The position numbers and the translations under genes were made by a program. From Acetoanaerobium pronyense (lineage in GTDB: Bacteria > Bacillota > Clostridia > Peptostreptococcales > Filifactoraceae), in contig NZ_JAGGLI010000017.1 of the NCBI RefSeq assembly GCF_017874355.1, positions 1-55,595 on the forward strand: a stretch of DNA of 55,595 bases, given 5' to 3'. Under the pieces are notes generated by a model. That model was not told the origin of the DNA. It did not search any database and saw nothing but the letters and a program-made list of their open reading frames with translations. How positions within the stretch are numbered: position 1 is the first letter of the stretch; each line of letters opens with the position of its first letter. Positions 1-7,792 of the stretch are shown in pieces.

Positions 1-78
1 ATTTGAGTAGAAAACTAAAATTAAGAACTTTTATTGTGGAATTTTCTAATTTCTGAATTAAGAGCCTAAATTATTTTT

Positions 79-369
79 TTATGAATAATTCGGGTTAACT
101 TTGTTTCTTGCATCTTCTGGTAAATCCTCTAGTATTAGATCTTCTATATATCTTTTATATGGAAACTTAGCTAATCTAATTCTACTTTTTCTTCCATTTT
201 CTTTTCTTAGCTCATATTCTCTTTCGAGAATTTCACACAGAAAAGAATCATATGATTTATTCTCAAGGTTTGCTTCATTAATTTCTTCAGCTAGATTTCT
301 AATTGTGTATGGCAGCTTAAGCTCTTTTGCTAGAATTTTTATTCTTTCATTTATTTCATTATTTATCAT
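79..369 (-). pseudogene. istB: IstB-like helper ATPase of IS21, N-terminal domain only
   Basis: The 96 residues match the N-terminal IS21 IstB/DnaC-like domain: a helical segment ending in an Arg/Lys-rich stretch, then FPYKRYIEDL. IstB is normally about 240-260 residues and carries an AAA+ ATPase domain (Walker A and B) after this point. Here the frame stops after KVNPNYS, and translating the remaining 78 bases in other frames gives no Walker A, so a simple frameshift is not supported within the window. The start codon overlaps the istA stop (ATGA, 366-369), showing translational coupling. A protein without the ATPase domain should not support transposition. Confidence 0.7.
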
Positions 370-1949
370 ATTATTGAGGTCTCCTTATGAAAAGGAACTG
401 CTGAGTTGTTTAACATTGTTGCATATTGATTTAATAGTGACTTTGAATGTTTCTCAATCTCTGTTATTCCTTCCTTATTATTTTCTAAAACTGTATCCGT
501 TGATCTATTACATAACATCTTAATTTTTTCTGTATCTACTCCTAGCGGAGCTATTCTTTCTAATTTATTTATTATTTTTTCTATTTTATCTAAGCCATTT
601 TCTGAAATTATTTCAATTAACTCTATGAAATCTTTAGGATTTTCTGTATAATATTTATTAAATATTGCTTGAAGTCTGGGATTCATTTGCTGCATGGCTG
701 TGCTTGAGTGAATCGCTCCAGGCTTCTTTTTTAATGTCTTTAAATAATGTTCAATCTTAATGTTCCAGGTATGCCTACCATAACTTCTTAAGTGCTTAGT
801 TATCATATTGTTATTATTATATATGAGTATATTCTCAGGATATATTTTAGCAGTTACAAATTTCCCTACTAATGCATCTGGTACGGAGTATTTATTTTCA
901 TCTATGGTAACAACTGAATATTTATTTACCCTTATTTCCATAGTTCTTGCAATATCATAACTAGGCATCAGTGCATTTAGGTATTGAAATTCTTCTTCTA
1001 ATATGTCCGAAGGACTTTTATTATCATGGTATTTAGATGGCTTAGAATTTAACTTTTCTAGCATATCCTCTAAATATTTATTGGCCTCATCTATATTTTC
1101 AAATGTATCTTTTTTACTAAAAGCTTTTCTTCTAACATATTCCACAGATTTTTCAACATGGCCCTTTTCGTTGCCCCTTCTTGCATTGCAAAACCTGTAT
1201 TTAAAACCATAGTAGATAGACAGCTTTAAAAGATCTTCTGTTGGCATTTTTTCAGTTTTACTTACAAATCTAGCTACAGCTACCTTCATATTGTCATAAA
1301 CTAGTGTTTTATGAACACCTCCTACCTTATTGAAAAATTTAACATGAGAATCTAAAAAACTTTGCATCTTTTGATTATTGTATAGATGAGCAAATCTAAA
1401 GTTGCCTTTAGCCGTTGTAAAAACTGCCATTTGAAAAGCCTTAGTTTTTCCATCTATTATTAAATTAACATGTCCCCAATCAAACTCTGCGACATCTCCT
1501 AATTTATATTCCTGCCTAACATATGCTTCTTTTGCTTTATCTAATTTTGCCTTAATGTAGTTGCTTACAGTGCAGTAGCTAATATCATATCCGCCTTCGG
1601 CTAAACATTCATATATATCTATATTCTTTTTTTGTTGCTTACTTCTGCCTGTAGCTCTTTTCACCTCATTCTCTTTAAGATGAAACTCAATTTTTTCTAT
1701 TATTTCATCAGTTAATTTAATCTTGGATCTACTACTTGAATTATACTTTGCAATAGAGACGATATCTTCTGTTAGTAGCATTTTATCTGAACTAGATTCT
1801 AACAAAGCACTCTTTTTTTCTTCATATTGACCAATATATTTTCTGATAGTTTTTCTATCAAATCCAGTCTCTCTGTGGATGCAATGCTGAGATTTCCCTT
1901 CTATGAAACTCTTTATTATTATTTTTTGTTTATCCATTAAATTAAGCAT
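366..1949 (-). CDS. istA: IS21-family transposase IstA
   Basis: A 527-residue DDE transposase. An N-terminal Hin/resolvase-like helix-turn-helix lies near residues 15-40. The catalytic core shows AEFDWG (D157), LVYDNMK (D219) and NEKGHVEKSV (E266), a good fit to the D-D-E triad of IS21 transposases, followed by the Mu-transposase C-terminal-type domain. I place the start at the ATG at 1949 rather than at an in-frame ATG at 2012, because a strong AGGGAGG ribosome binding site lies 8 nt upstream of 1949. The upstream option would also run through the palindrome at 1961-1980. The stop overlaps the istB start. The gene is intact, but its partner is truncated. Confidence 0.88.
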   Translation of the reverse strand: MLNLMDKQKIIIKSFIEGKSQHCIHRETGFDRKTIRKYIGQYEEKKSALLESSSDKMLLTEDIVSIAKYNSSSRSKIKLTDEIIEKIEFHLKENEVKRATGRSKQQKKNIDIYECLAEGGYDISYCTVSNYIKAKLDKAKEAYVRQEYKLGDVAEFDWGHVNLIIDGKTKAFQMAVFTTAKGNFRFAHLYNNQKMQSFLDSHVKFFNKVGGVHKTLVYDNMKVAVARFVSKTEKMPTEDLLKLSIYYGFKYRFCNARRGNEKGHVEKSVEYVRRKAFSKKDTFENIDEANKYLEDMLEKLNSKPSKYHDNKSPSDILEEEFQYLNALMPSYDIARTMEIRVNKYSVVTIDENKYSVPDALVGKFVTAKIYPENILIYNNNNMITKHLRSYGRHTWNIKIEHYLKTLKKKPGAIHSSTAMQQMNPRLQAIFNKYYTENPKDFIELIEIISENGLDKIEKIINKLERIAPLGVDTEKIKMLCNRSTDTVLENNKEGITEIEKHSKSLLNQYATMLNNSAVPFHKETSII

Positions 1950-1960
1950 CCCCTTAACCT

Positions 1961-1980
1961 CCCTATGAATTATCATAGGG
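1961..1980. promoter_or_regulatory. Perfect palindrome abutting the istA ribosome binding site
   Basis: CCCTATGA-ATTA-TCATAGGG is a perfect 8-bp inverted repeat with a 4-nt loop. On the minus (istA) strand it is followed immediately by AGG, so the 3' arm supplies the first bases of the AGGGAGG Shine-Dalgarno sequence. A hairpin here would partly hide the istA ribosome binding site. Insertion sequences often limit transposase translation this way, for example when outside transcription enters the element. This role is inferred; an operator for IstA is also possible. Confidence 0.5.
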
Positions 1981-2047
1981 AAATTATATATTTCCTCTGG
2001 GGGAATTTTCAATTATATTTTGGGGTATTTTTAGATTATCATAAACA

Positions 2048-2710
2048 ACTTTTTCTCACAGTTTAAATTTTATTAAAAAAAGCAATATTTTAGTGTTGAT
2101 TTTACTTATAACTTTTATAACTGGTCTTGCAAGTGAAGGTCTTGATAGATTATGGATAGCCCATTTTATTGAGAACTTTTCTTTTCCTGATTTTATTAAT
2201 ATTTCTTTAGTAATGTGGATTGGAATTATAAATAGTATTGGACTATTTATTAGTATTTTAATATCTCAAATAATAATTGTAAGATTAAATGATAAAGATG
2301 AAAATAGAAGTACGAAATTATTATTTTTTATCAGCCTAATTCAAGCTTTATCGATTTGTATATTTGCTTTAGCTGGAAATTTTAGTATAGCTCTTATTTC
2401 TTATTTATCGATATATATGTTAAGGACAATTAATGAACCACTAAATAGTGCTTTAGTATCCAAAATCACAGATTCAAATATAATGTCTACAGTTATCTCA
2501 ACCCAAGGTCAGATTAACTCTGTAGGACAAATCATTGGTGGTCCAATAATTGGAATTATTGCTACAAGATTTTCTATATCATATGGTATTTTAACAACTA
2601 GTATTATAATTTTACCTACTGTTTTTTTGTATTTTATAATTTCTAAAAAATACTTTAGCAAAAATTTCATCAATCTCATTTTCGAATATTCATCCAAAGA
2701 TGTTACTTAG
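2048..2710 (+). pseudogene. MFS transporter, C-terminal half, truncated by IS21
   Basis: The frame is open from the IS21 boundary (2048). It reads HSLNFIKKSNILVLILLITF and then GLASEGLDRLW, a motif I associate with the start of the second half of drug/macrolide-type MFS exporters. About six hydrophobic segments follow, with the conserved G-P-x-x-G-type sequence (GGPIIGIIATRF) near the penultimate helices. About 220 residues remain of an expected 400 or so, so the first six membrane helices and the native start are missing. The GTG at 2093 lacks a convincing ribosome binding site. The 5' part of the gene is not visible left of the element, so it may lie outside the window or have been deleted together with part of istB. 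Confidence 0.72.
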
Positions 2711-2787
2711 TTGTTTTAATATATGATACTAAGATTACTTTATGTTAAACCAAAGGTGTATATTTTAGATTTGGAAAGGATTTATTA

Positions 2788-3711
2788 ATGGAAAAAACTC
2801 ATACTTATTTGATTCAAAGAACATTAGATTATATAGATGATAATATTGAAGAAAAAATAGAGGCTGAAGAACTGGCAAAGTTATCAGGTTTTTCGTTGTA
2901 TTATTATTATAAAATCTTCAACAAATACATGGGAACCTCTGTAATGGATTATGTAACAAAACGCAAATTACAATATGCTCTTTATGACCTTGCTAAAGGA
3001 GATAAAATATTGGATATAGCTTTGAGATATGGTTTTGAAACTCATGCTGGTTTTACCAAGGCATTTAAAAAAATTTTTGGTTATCCTCCAAATTTTTATA
3101 GGATTCATGCACCAATAGACTATCCTAAAAAGATTATTCTAGAAAATATATTGAAAAATAAGACTGGAGGAATGATTATTCAACCTAAAATATTAGAGAG
3201 AGAAAAATTTAAAATTATTGGATATGAATTTAAAACAACACTAAAAGACAAAGCACATTCAAGAGATATACCAGCTTTTTGGGATAAATGCAATATTGAA
3301 GGAAAAGAGAAAAGACTATACAAAACTCAAAATCCAATTAAACATGGTGAATATGGTATTTGTGTGAAAAATAGTATTGAAGAAGATGAATTTTCTTATA
3401 TACTTGGTATAGAAGTGAATAATTTCAATAAAATGCTTGAAGATATGTCAAAAATAGAAGTACCTTCTGCAAAGTATGCTGTTTTTACTACACCACGTGT
3501 TAATGAAATCCATTTTACAAAGTCCATAAAAGGAACTTGGAAGTATATACTTGAAGAGTGGTTTCCAAATTCTAGTTATGAAGTAGATGATGGTAATTTT
3601 GACTTTGAATTTTATGATGAGAGATCTCATCCTTGGGAAAATGACAAACTATCTATGGACATATATATACCAATACTTCTGAAAAAAGAAGAAAAATTGG
3701 ATTCTTATTAA
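2788..3711 (+). CDS. AraC-family regulator with GyrI-like effector-binding domain
   Basis: A 307-residue protein. Residues about 8-105 form the two helix-turn-helix units of the AraC/XylS DNA-binding domain (LAKLSGFSLYYYYKIF; DIALRYGFETHAGFTKAFKKIFGYPP). Residues about 150-300 resemble the GyrI-like/SOUL-type small-molecule binding domain found in Rob and BmrR-like proteins. This architecture is typical of regulators that sense hydrophobic drugs or metabolites and control an adjacent exporter. The neighbouring MFS remnant upstream on the same strand would fit as the former target, which is an inference. The start ATG follows GGAAAGGA. A strong hairpin terminator follows the stop. Confidence 0.85.
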   Translation: MEKTHTYLIQRTLDYIDDNIEEKIEAEELAKLSGFSLYYYYKIFNKYMGTSVMDYVTKRKLQYALYDLAKGDKILDIALRYGFETHAGFTKAFKKIFGYPPNFYRIHAPIDYPKKIILENILKNKTGGMIIQPKILEREKFKIIGYEFKTTLKDKAHSRDIPAFWDKCNIEGKEKRLYKTQNPIKHGEYGICVKNSIEEDEFSYILGIEVNNFNKMLEDMSKIEVPSAKYAVFTTPRVNEIHFTKSIKGTWKYILEEWFPNSSYEVDDGNFDFEFYDERSHPWENDKLSMDIYIPILLKKEEKLDSY

Positions 3712-3732
3712 CAAATGTTATTGTTATTATAT

Positions 3733-3767
3733 AAAAAGGGTTGAGATTTTTTATCTCAACCCTTTTT
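3733..3767. terminator. Bidirectional intrinsic terminator
   Basis: A 14-bp perfect stem (3733-3746 with 3754-3767) has a 7-nt loop, with A-run on one side and T-run on the other. It serves both the AraC gene ending at 3711 and the leftward operon ending at 3778. Confidence 0.9.
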
Positions 3768-3777
3768 ATATAATATA

Positions 3778-3960
3778 TTATCCATTTAATTCTTCTAACA
3801 ATTTTTCTAAATCAAGTCCGTGAATTTGTGCAGCTTGTTCTAATGACTCACTTTGAGCTGATGGGCAACCAAGGCATCCCATTCCATTTCCCATAAGAAT
3901 TTGTACTGCTTTAGGGTTTTCCTTAATTATGTCTGTTATTATCATATCTTTTGTTATCAT
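3778..3960 (-). CDS. DUF1858 domain protein (small CxxC redox-type domain)
   Basis: A 60-residue protein: an N-terminal VTDIIKENP-like helix pair, then GMGCLGCPSAQSESLEQAAQIHG, which is the hallmark of DUF1858 (the domain found alone or at the N-terminus of ScdA/hybrid-cluster-associated proteins). The CxxC pair could bind metal or a disulfide; the function is not established. The start is taken as the ATG at 3960, since the TTGGAGGAA upstream is its ribosome binding site rather than coding sequence. It lies 56 bp downstream of the siroheme-reductase-like gene on the same strand and probably shares its promoter, suggesting a joint redox or nitrosative-stress role (inference). Confidence 0.8.
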   Translation of the reverse strand: MITKDMIITDIIKENPKAVQILMGNGMGCLGCPSAQSESLEQAAQIHGLDLEKLLEELNG

Positions 3961-4016
3961 TTTTAATTCCTCCAATATTATAGTTTTATTAAGTAATTAG
4001 CATAAATTTTATATTT

Positions 4017-4700
4017 TTATATATGAAGTTTATTTTCATATATATTAAAAACATCTTTTTTAAATTTATCAAGACCTATTCTATCTATTGTGTTCCCAAG
4101 TTTTTCGCCCATTGGAGCAACTTCGCAGTAATAATCATACACAGCTTCTACCATAGCAAAAGCCTGCTCTTCAGAGAGGTTTTCAGCAATTTTATCTGAT
4201 AACCTTGGATGATACCCAGCACTTCCGCCAGCTACCACAATGAAGCCTTCTTCATTTGCTAACACGCCTATATCTTTTGCATGTACGCTAGTGCAACCAT
4301 TAAGACAGCCAATTACACCGATTTTAGTCCTATTGGGTGCCTCAACTCCATAAAATCTTTTTTCTAATTTTAGTCCAAGAGCGAGTGAATTTTGGCGACT
4401 TCTTTTGCAAATTTCACCAGGGCAAATTTCCACATTTTTCACGGAGTAATGAGATTTCACAGCAGGGTCTAAACCTAAATCTTCATATGCCATTGCAACC
4501 TCATCTTCCTTGAGGCCGATTAGCATTATTCTTTGACCTGATGTTAATTTTATTGAGCATTTATATTTTCTAGCTACTTCAGCGAATTTTTCTAGATTAG
4601 CTGCACTTACAAAACCTCCAGGAATACGGGGGGTTATACTATAAAGTCTTTTACCATTTCTTATCTTTTGCAAATTCCCATATGCTGCTTGTGGCATCAT
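4017..4700 (-). CDS. Small nitrite/sulfite reductase-like siroheme/[4Fe-4S] protein
   Basis: About 227 residues, far shorter than assimilatory sulfite or nitrite reductases (over 500), so it has a single ferredoxin-like half followed by one siroheme-type catalytic half. Seen: RIPGGFVSAANL and SGQRIMLIGL (the usual substrate-side Arg region), then EICPGEICKR (C-x4-C) and GCLNGCTS (C-x3-C), the pattern for the [4Fe-4S]-siroheme centre. Proteins of this size are common in strict anaerobes and lack a proven substrate. The start is one of two adjacent ATGs (4700 or 4697) behind AAAAGGAGG; 4697 has the more usual 7-nt spacing. A CRP/FNR-type palindrome lies upstream. Confidence 0.8.
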   Translation of the reverse strand: MMPQAAYGNLQKIRNGKRLYSITPRIPGGFVSAANLEKFAEVARKYKCSIKLTSGQRIMLIGLKEDEVAMAYEDLGLDPAVKSHYSVKNVEICPGEICKRSRQNSLALGLKLEKRFYGVEAPNRTKIGVIGCLNGCTSVHAKDIGVLANEEGFIVVAGGSAGYHPRLSDKIAENLSEEQAFAMVEAVYDYYCEVAPMGEKLGNTIDRIGLDKFKKDVFNIYENKLHI

Positions 4701-4794
4701 ATATCCTCCTTTTAAAAGCATTGATAACGTTATGATTTAATTATATAAAAAGTCGATTTAAATATTTTTTTGATGCCCTAACTCTTATGCTCTA

Positions 4795-4837
4795 ATAATA
4801 CCCTATTGAGTTACTAGGGTATGTAACAAATGTTACA
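4795..4837 (-). promoter_or_regulatory. Candidate promoter with CRP/FNR-family (HcpR-like) operator
   Basis: A perfect palindrome TGTAACA-AA-TGTTACA lies at 4822-4837. On the minus strand a TATTAT -10 box lies at 4800-4795. If transcription starts 7 nt beyond it (4788), the palindrome centre falls at -41.5, the classic class II activator position. The core GTAAC-N4-GTTAC agrees with the consensus I recall for HcpR-type nitrosative-stress regulators in Clostridia. The adjacent 8-bp repeat ATACCCTA/TAGGGTAT (4798-4805 and 4815-4822) lies between operator and -10 and could be a second site. Assignment of the regulator is inference. Confidence 0.5.
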
Positions 4838-5025
4838 AACTACAAAAAAACTACAAAATAAATTTTAAAGATACATCTGTATTATACATTTTTTTCACTA
4901 TAAAACAAATTCGAGGAAATTATATATTTATATATAAAATTTTTAAAATAAATAAAACAAATTATTTGAAATTTATGAAAATATGATATATTTATATTAA
5001 TTAAAATATATAAGGGGGAAAATTA

Positions 5026-6186
5026 GTGATACTAATTAAAAATGCGAAAATCTATACTATGAGTGAAAGAGTGATTGAAAAAGGGGACATTTTAATAGAA
5101 AATGGGAAAATAAAAGAGATAGGAACAAATCTTGATTATCAAGCGAAGGTAATAGATGCTACTGGAAAGTTAGTATTTCCAGGTTTTATTGATGCCCATT
5201 GTCATATAGGTATGTGGGAAGAGGGTATTGGATTTGAAGGAGCAGATGGAAATGAAATGACTGATCCTATAACTCCTCATCTAAGAGCAATAGATGGTAT
5301 TAATCCAATGGATGAAGCTTTTGAAAATGCGTTAAAAGGAGGGGTAACTTCAGCTGCAACTGGTCCAGGAAGTGCTAATGTAATAGGGGGAACTTTTGCA
5401 GTGATTAAGCTTTATGGTAAAAGAGTTGATGAGATGATAATGATTGAAAATCATTCTATGAAATGTGCATTTGGTGAAAATCCCAAAAGAGTGTATGCTG
5501 AAAAAAATACAATGCCTACAACACGCATGGGAACAGCTGCAAAGCTTAGAGAGACTCTAGCGAAAGCATTTGAATATAAAGCAAAAAAAGAGGCTGCTAA
5601 AGAAGATGAAACAAAAATGCCTGCATACGATATAAAGCTTGAAGCTATGCTTCCCGTTGTAAATAAAGAAATTCCTCTTAAAGCTCATGCTCATAGAGCG
5701 GATGATATTTTTACAGCAATTAGAATTGCAAAGGAGTTTGGTGTGAAGCTTACTTTAGAGCACTGTACTGAGGGTCATTTAATTGCTAAAGAACTTTCTA
5801 AAGAAGGATATTCTGCTATAATAGGTCCTACTTTTGGAAACAAACCAAAATTTGAACTAAAAAACAAAAGCTTTGAAACCCCTAAAGTACTTGTAGAAGC
5901 TGGAGTTAAAATAGCTATAATGACTGATAGTCCAGTAATTCCCCTGGAAAATCTTCCTATGTGTAGTGCACTTGCATACAAATCAGGACTTGATGAAATG
6001 GAAGCATTAAAAGCTATTTCTATAAGTGCTGCAGAAATTTTAGGAATAGAAGATAGAGTAGGAAGTATAGAAGTAGGAAAAGATGCAGATTTAGTTATTT
6101 GGGACAATCACCCTTTTGATTTACAGTCAAATGTAGAATACACTATAGTAAATGGAGAAATAGCCTATAAAAGAAAAAATATGTAA
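5026..6186 (+). CDS. Amidohydrolase family protein (imidazolonepropionase/dihydroorotase-like)
   Basis: A 386-residue metal-dependent hydrolase of the amidohydrolase superfamily. The N-terminal beta domain is followed by FPGFIDAHCHIG (HxH metal ligands), KAHAHRADD (metal His), LEHCTEGH (metal His) and IMTDSPVIP (catalytic Asp). The C-terminal GKDADLVIWDNHPFD motif is typical of cytosolic cyclic-amide and guanine/imidazolone hydrolase relatives. The exact substrate cannot be read from sequence. The start is GTG behind AAGGGGGAAAA. It is a single-gene unit ending at a perfect terminator palindrome. A nearby HutP-like gene might tempt a histidine-degradation assignment, but no other hut enzyme is present. 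Confidence 0.85.
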   Translation: MILIKNAKIYTMSERVIEKGDILIENGKIKEIGTNLDYQAKVIDATGKLVFPGFIDAHCHIGMWEEGIGFEGADGNEMTDPITPHLRAIDGINPMDEAFENALKGGVTSAATGPGSANVIGGTFAVIKLYGKRVDEMIMIENHSMKCAFGENPKRVYAEKNTMPTTRMGTAAKLRETLAKAFEYKAKKEAAKEDETKMPAYDIKLEAMLPVVNKEIPLKAHAHRADDIFTAIRIAKEFGVKLTLEHCTEGHLIAKELSKEGYSAIIGPTFGNKPKFELKNKSFETPKVLVEAGVKIAIMTDSPVIPLENLPMCSALAYKSGLDEMEALKAISISAAEILGIEDRVGSIEVGKDADLVIWDNHPFDLQSNVEYTIVNGEIAYKRKNM

Positions 6187-6231
6187 TAGTAAATATAAAT
6201 TTTCATGGTTTTAAATGATTGTCTAAATAGG

Positions 6232-6263
6232 AAAGGTTCATTGCTTTAAAGCAATGAACCTTT
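6232..6263. terminator. Bidirectional terminator, perfect 16-bp palindrome
   Basis: AAAGGTTCATTGCTTT pairs perfectly with the following 16 nt, and six Ts end at 6266. It sits between the convergent amidohydrolase (ends 6186) and M28 peptidase (ends 6271). Confidence 0.9.
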
Positions 6264-6270
6264 TTTAAAA

Positions 6271-7611
6271 CTAATATACCATATGGATTCCTTTTGTATC
6301 GGATATCCAATATAAGGTTCCATTAAAGCCATTAGAGATATATCTTATAGGTACTAGAACATGATTATCGTGAATAGTAAAGTGGTTTTCTAAATCTCCA
6401 CGAGACATTGAAATTGTTAAATCCCTAAATTCTAATCTTAATTCATTAGAGTCCTCTGATAGATTAGCCTCAAACCCTAGTTCATCTGTAAAAAGAGATA
6501 AAGGTACTAGTGTTCTATTATTCATAATAATAGGAGCTTTTTCCATAGTTTTTGCTTCACCATTTAAAGTAAACATAGGATTTCCCAGTCTTAACTCCAA
6601 TTTGTCAATTTCCATTTGATTTAAGTTTAAAACTAAGTTAATTAAAAGGTTTGAAAAAGTGCTTAATCTTTCTTCTACTCTTCCAGGGAATTCTGCTTCT
6701 AAAAACTCAAGGGTATCATTGTCAGTATGCCATATCTCTCCGTGTTTTACTGTCTGAGTATAACCATCCAAATCTCCAAGTTCCCAGTTTGTAGCTTCTA
6801 GATAAGCAATTGGGATTCCTTTCTCTTGAAACGGAGCATGGTCACTCCAATCGCCTGTAGTACCAATAGGATATTCTTCATTTTCCCCAGGATTTGTTAT
6901 TACATTTAGGTTTAATCTTCTTGCAATAGTTAATGCTTGATCTCTTACAAAGCCTTGCTGACTTTCACTTCCATATACATACATATTGTCTCCAGCAAGA
7001 AGTGAATCAAGATTTATCATAGCAACGGTGTTTGAAATTTCAGTTGCACTCATTTGAGAAACATAATGTTTAGAGCCTTGAAGACCTCTATTGCTAGCTC
7101 CCGTATCAGGGTCTTTATAGCTTTCCTCTGCACCAAATGCTACGAATTTTATTGTATAAGGTGTTTCAATGTTTTGGATTGCTTCTGCTGTTTCAAGCAT
7201 TACAGCAACTCCAGAAGCATTATCATCAGCTCCAAGTCCTACTCCCACTTTAGAGTCATAATGTGCTCCAATTATTACCTGCATTTCAGATATCCCTTTT
7301 TTTGTTGCTACTACATTATAGGAAGTTGCAGAGTCTACAGTATTATCTTCTATTTTTCTTTCGATTTCAAATTCTTGTAATGTAGAACTGTAACCTAATC
7401 CATCAAATACAGATTTAATATAGTCTCTTGAATTATATTCCCCTTCGGTTCCTTGGACTCTTTTTCCAATAGTCTCAGCAAGATATTTAACATGGCTATA
7501 AGCTTTAACACCGGCGTTAGAGTCTTTTGAAAGATTAGCTGCAAATGAGCCTGTAACAGATGAAGCTACTAAAAGAAAGCTTAGAACAATTGACGAGACA
7601 TTTTTTTTCAT
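6271..7611 (-). CDS. Secreted M28-family zinc aminopeptidase with copper-amine-oxidase-N-like tail
   Basis: About 446 residues. A Sec signal peptide (MKKN, a hydrophobic run and an SFAA-type cleavage site near residue 25) leads into an M28 peptidase domain. Metal and catalytic residues are visible as GAHYDS (His, Asp), GADDNASG (bridging Asp), FGAEES (Glu-Glu), INLDSL (Asp) and WSDHAPF (His). From about residue 335 the protein carries a PF07833-type stalk (LNGEAKTMEKAPIIMNNRTLVPL... VPIRYIS), a domain common on clostridial exported proteins. The start is the ATG at 7611 with GGGGAGTGATT upstream. Likely role: extracellular peptide trimming to feed amino-acid fermentation. Confidence 0.9.
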   Translation of the reverse strand: MKKNVSSIVLSFLLVASSVTGSFAANLSKDSNAGVKAYSHVKYLAETIGKRVQGTEGEYNSRDYIKSVFDGLGYSSTLQEFEIERKIEDNTVDSATSYNVVATKKGISEMQVIIGAHYDSKVGVGLGADDNASGVAVMLETAEAIQNIETPYTIKFVAFGAEESYKDPDTGASNRGLQGSKHYVSQMSATEISNTVAMINLDSLLAGDNMYVYGSESQQGFVRDQALTIARRLNLNVITNPGENEEYPIGTTGDWSDHAPFQEKGIPIAYLEATNWELGDLDGYTQTVKHGEIWHTDNDTLEFLEAEFPGRVEERLSTFSNLLINLVLNLNQMEIDKLELRLGNPMFTLNGEAKTMEKAPIIMNNRTLVPLSLFTDELGFEANLSEDSNELRLEFRDLTISMSRGDLENHFTIHDNHVLVPIRYISNGFNGTLYWISDTKGIHMVY

Positions 7612-7792
7612 ACAATCACTCCCCATAAGTAATTTTTATGTGAAAGAACATATAATTAGCTTCTCTCACACTTTTAACAATTATATCACAATTTTCAAAA
7701 AAATGATTTTTATAAACAAAATCTCAATAACTGGACTAAGTTATGAATTTTATATATACTTTTATGTAAATAAACTAATTTTGGAGGAAATC

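Larger units (their letters stand above)
79..2047 (-). mobile_element. IS21-family insertion sequence, incomplete at its istB end
   Basis: Seen: istA followed by an ATGA-overlapping istB start, the standard two-gene layout of IS21 elements. The right terminus is placed at about 2047 because the minus strand there begins TGTTTATGATAATC and is followed inward by two related blocks (around 1999-2018 and 2024-2047, each GGGG-W-ATTTT-like on the plus strand), as expected of the multiple terminal repeats of this family. The host reading frame of an MFS transporter resumes at 2048. The left end is not defined: istB stops after its N-terminal domain, and no convincing matching inverted repeat is visible in 1-78. 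The element is therefore probably not autonomous as it stands. Confidence 0.75.

Noticed and set aside
1-78. Continuation of istB or a left inverted repeat of the IS
   Set aside because: Leftward translation in other frames gives stops and no Walker A motif. The sequence TTTGAGTAGAAAACT shares only scattered bases with the right end, and GGAATTTTC occurs in the same orientation at both ends rather than inverted.
101-523. Forward frame of 140 codons opposite istA/istB
   Set aside because: It is antisense to clear IS21 coding sequence, lacks a ribosome binding site and has a composition typical of complementary-strand shadows. The same applies to many other antisense frames, such as 31353-31694 and 55-100 codon frames opposite the amidohydrolase and hyd genes.
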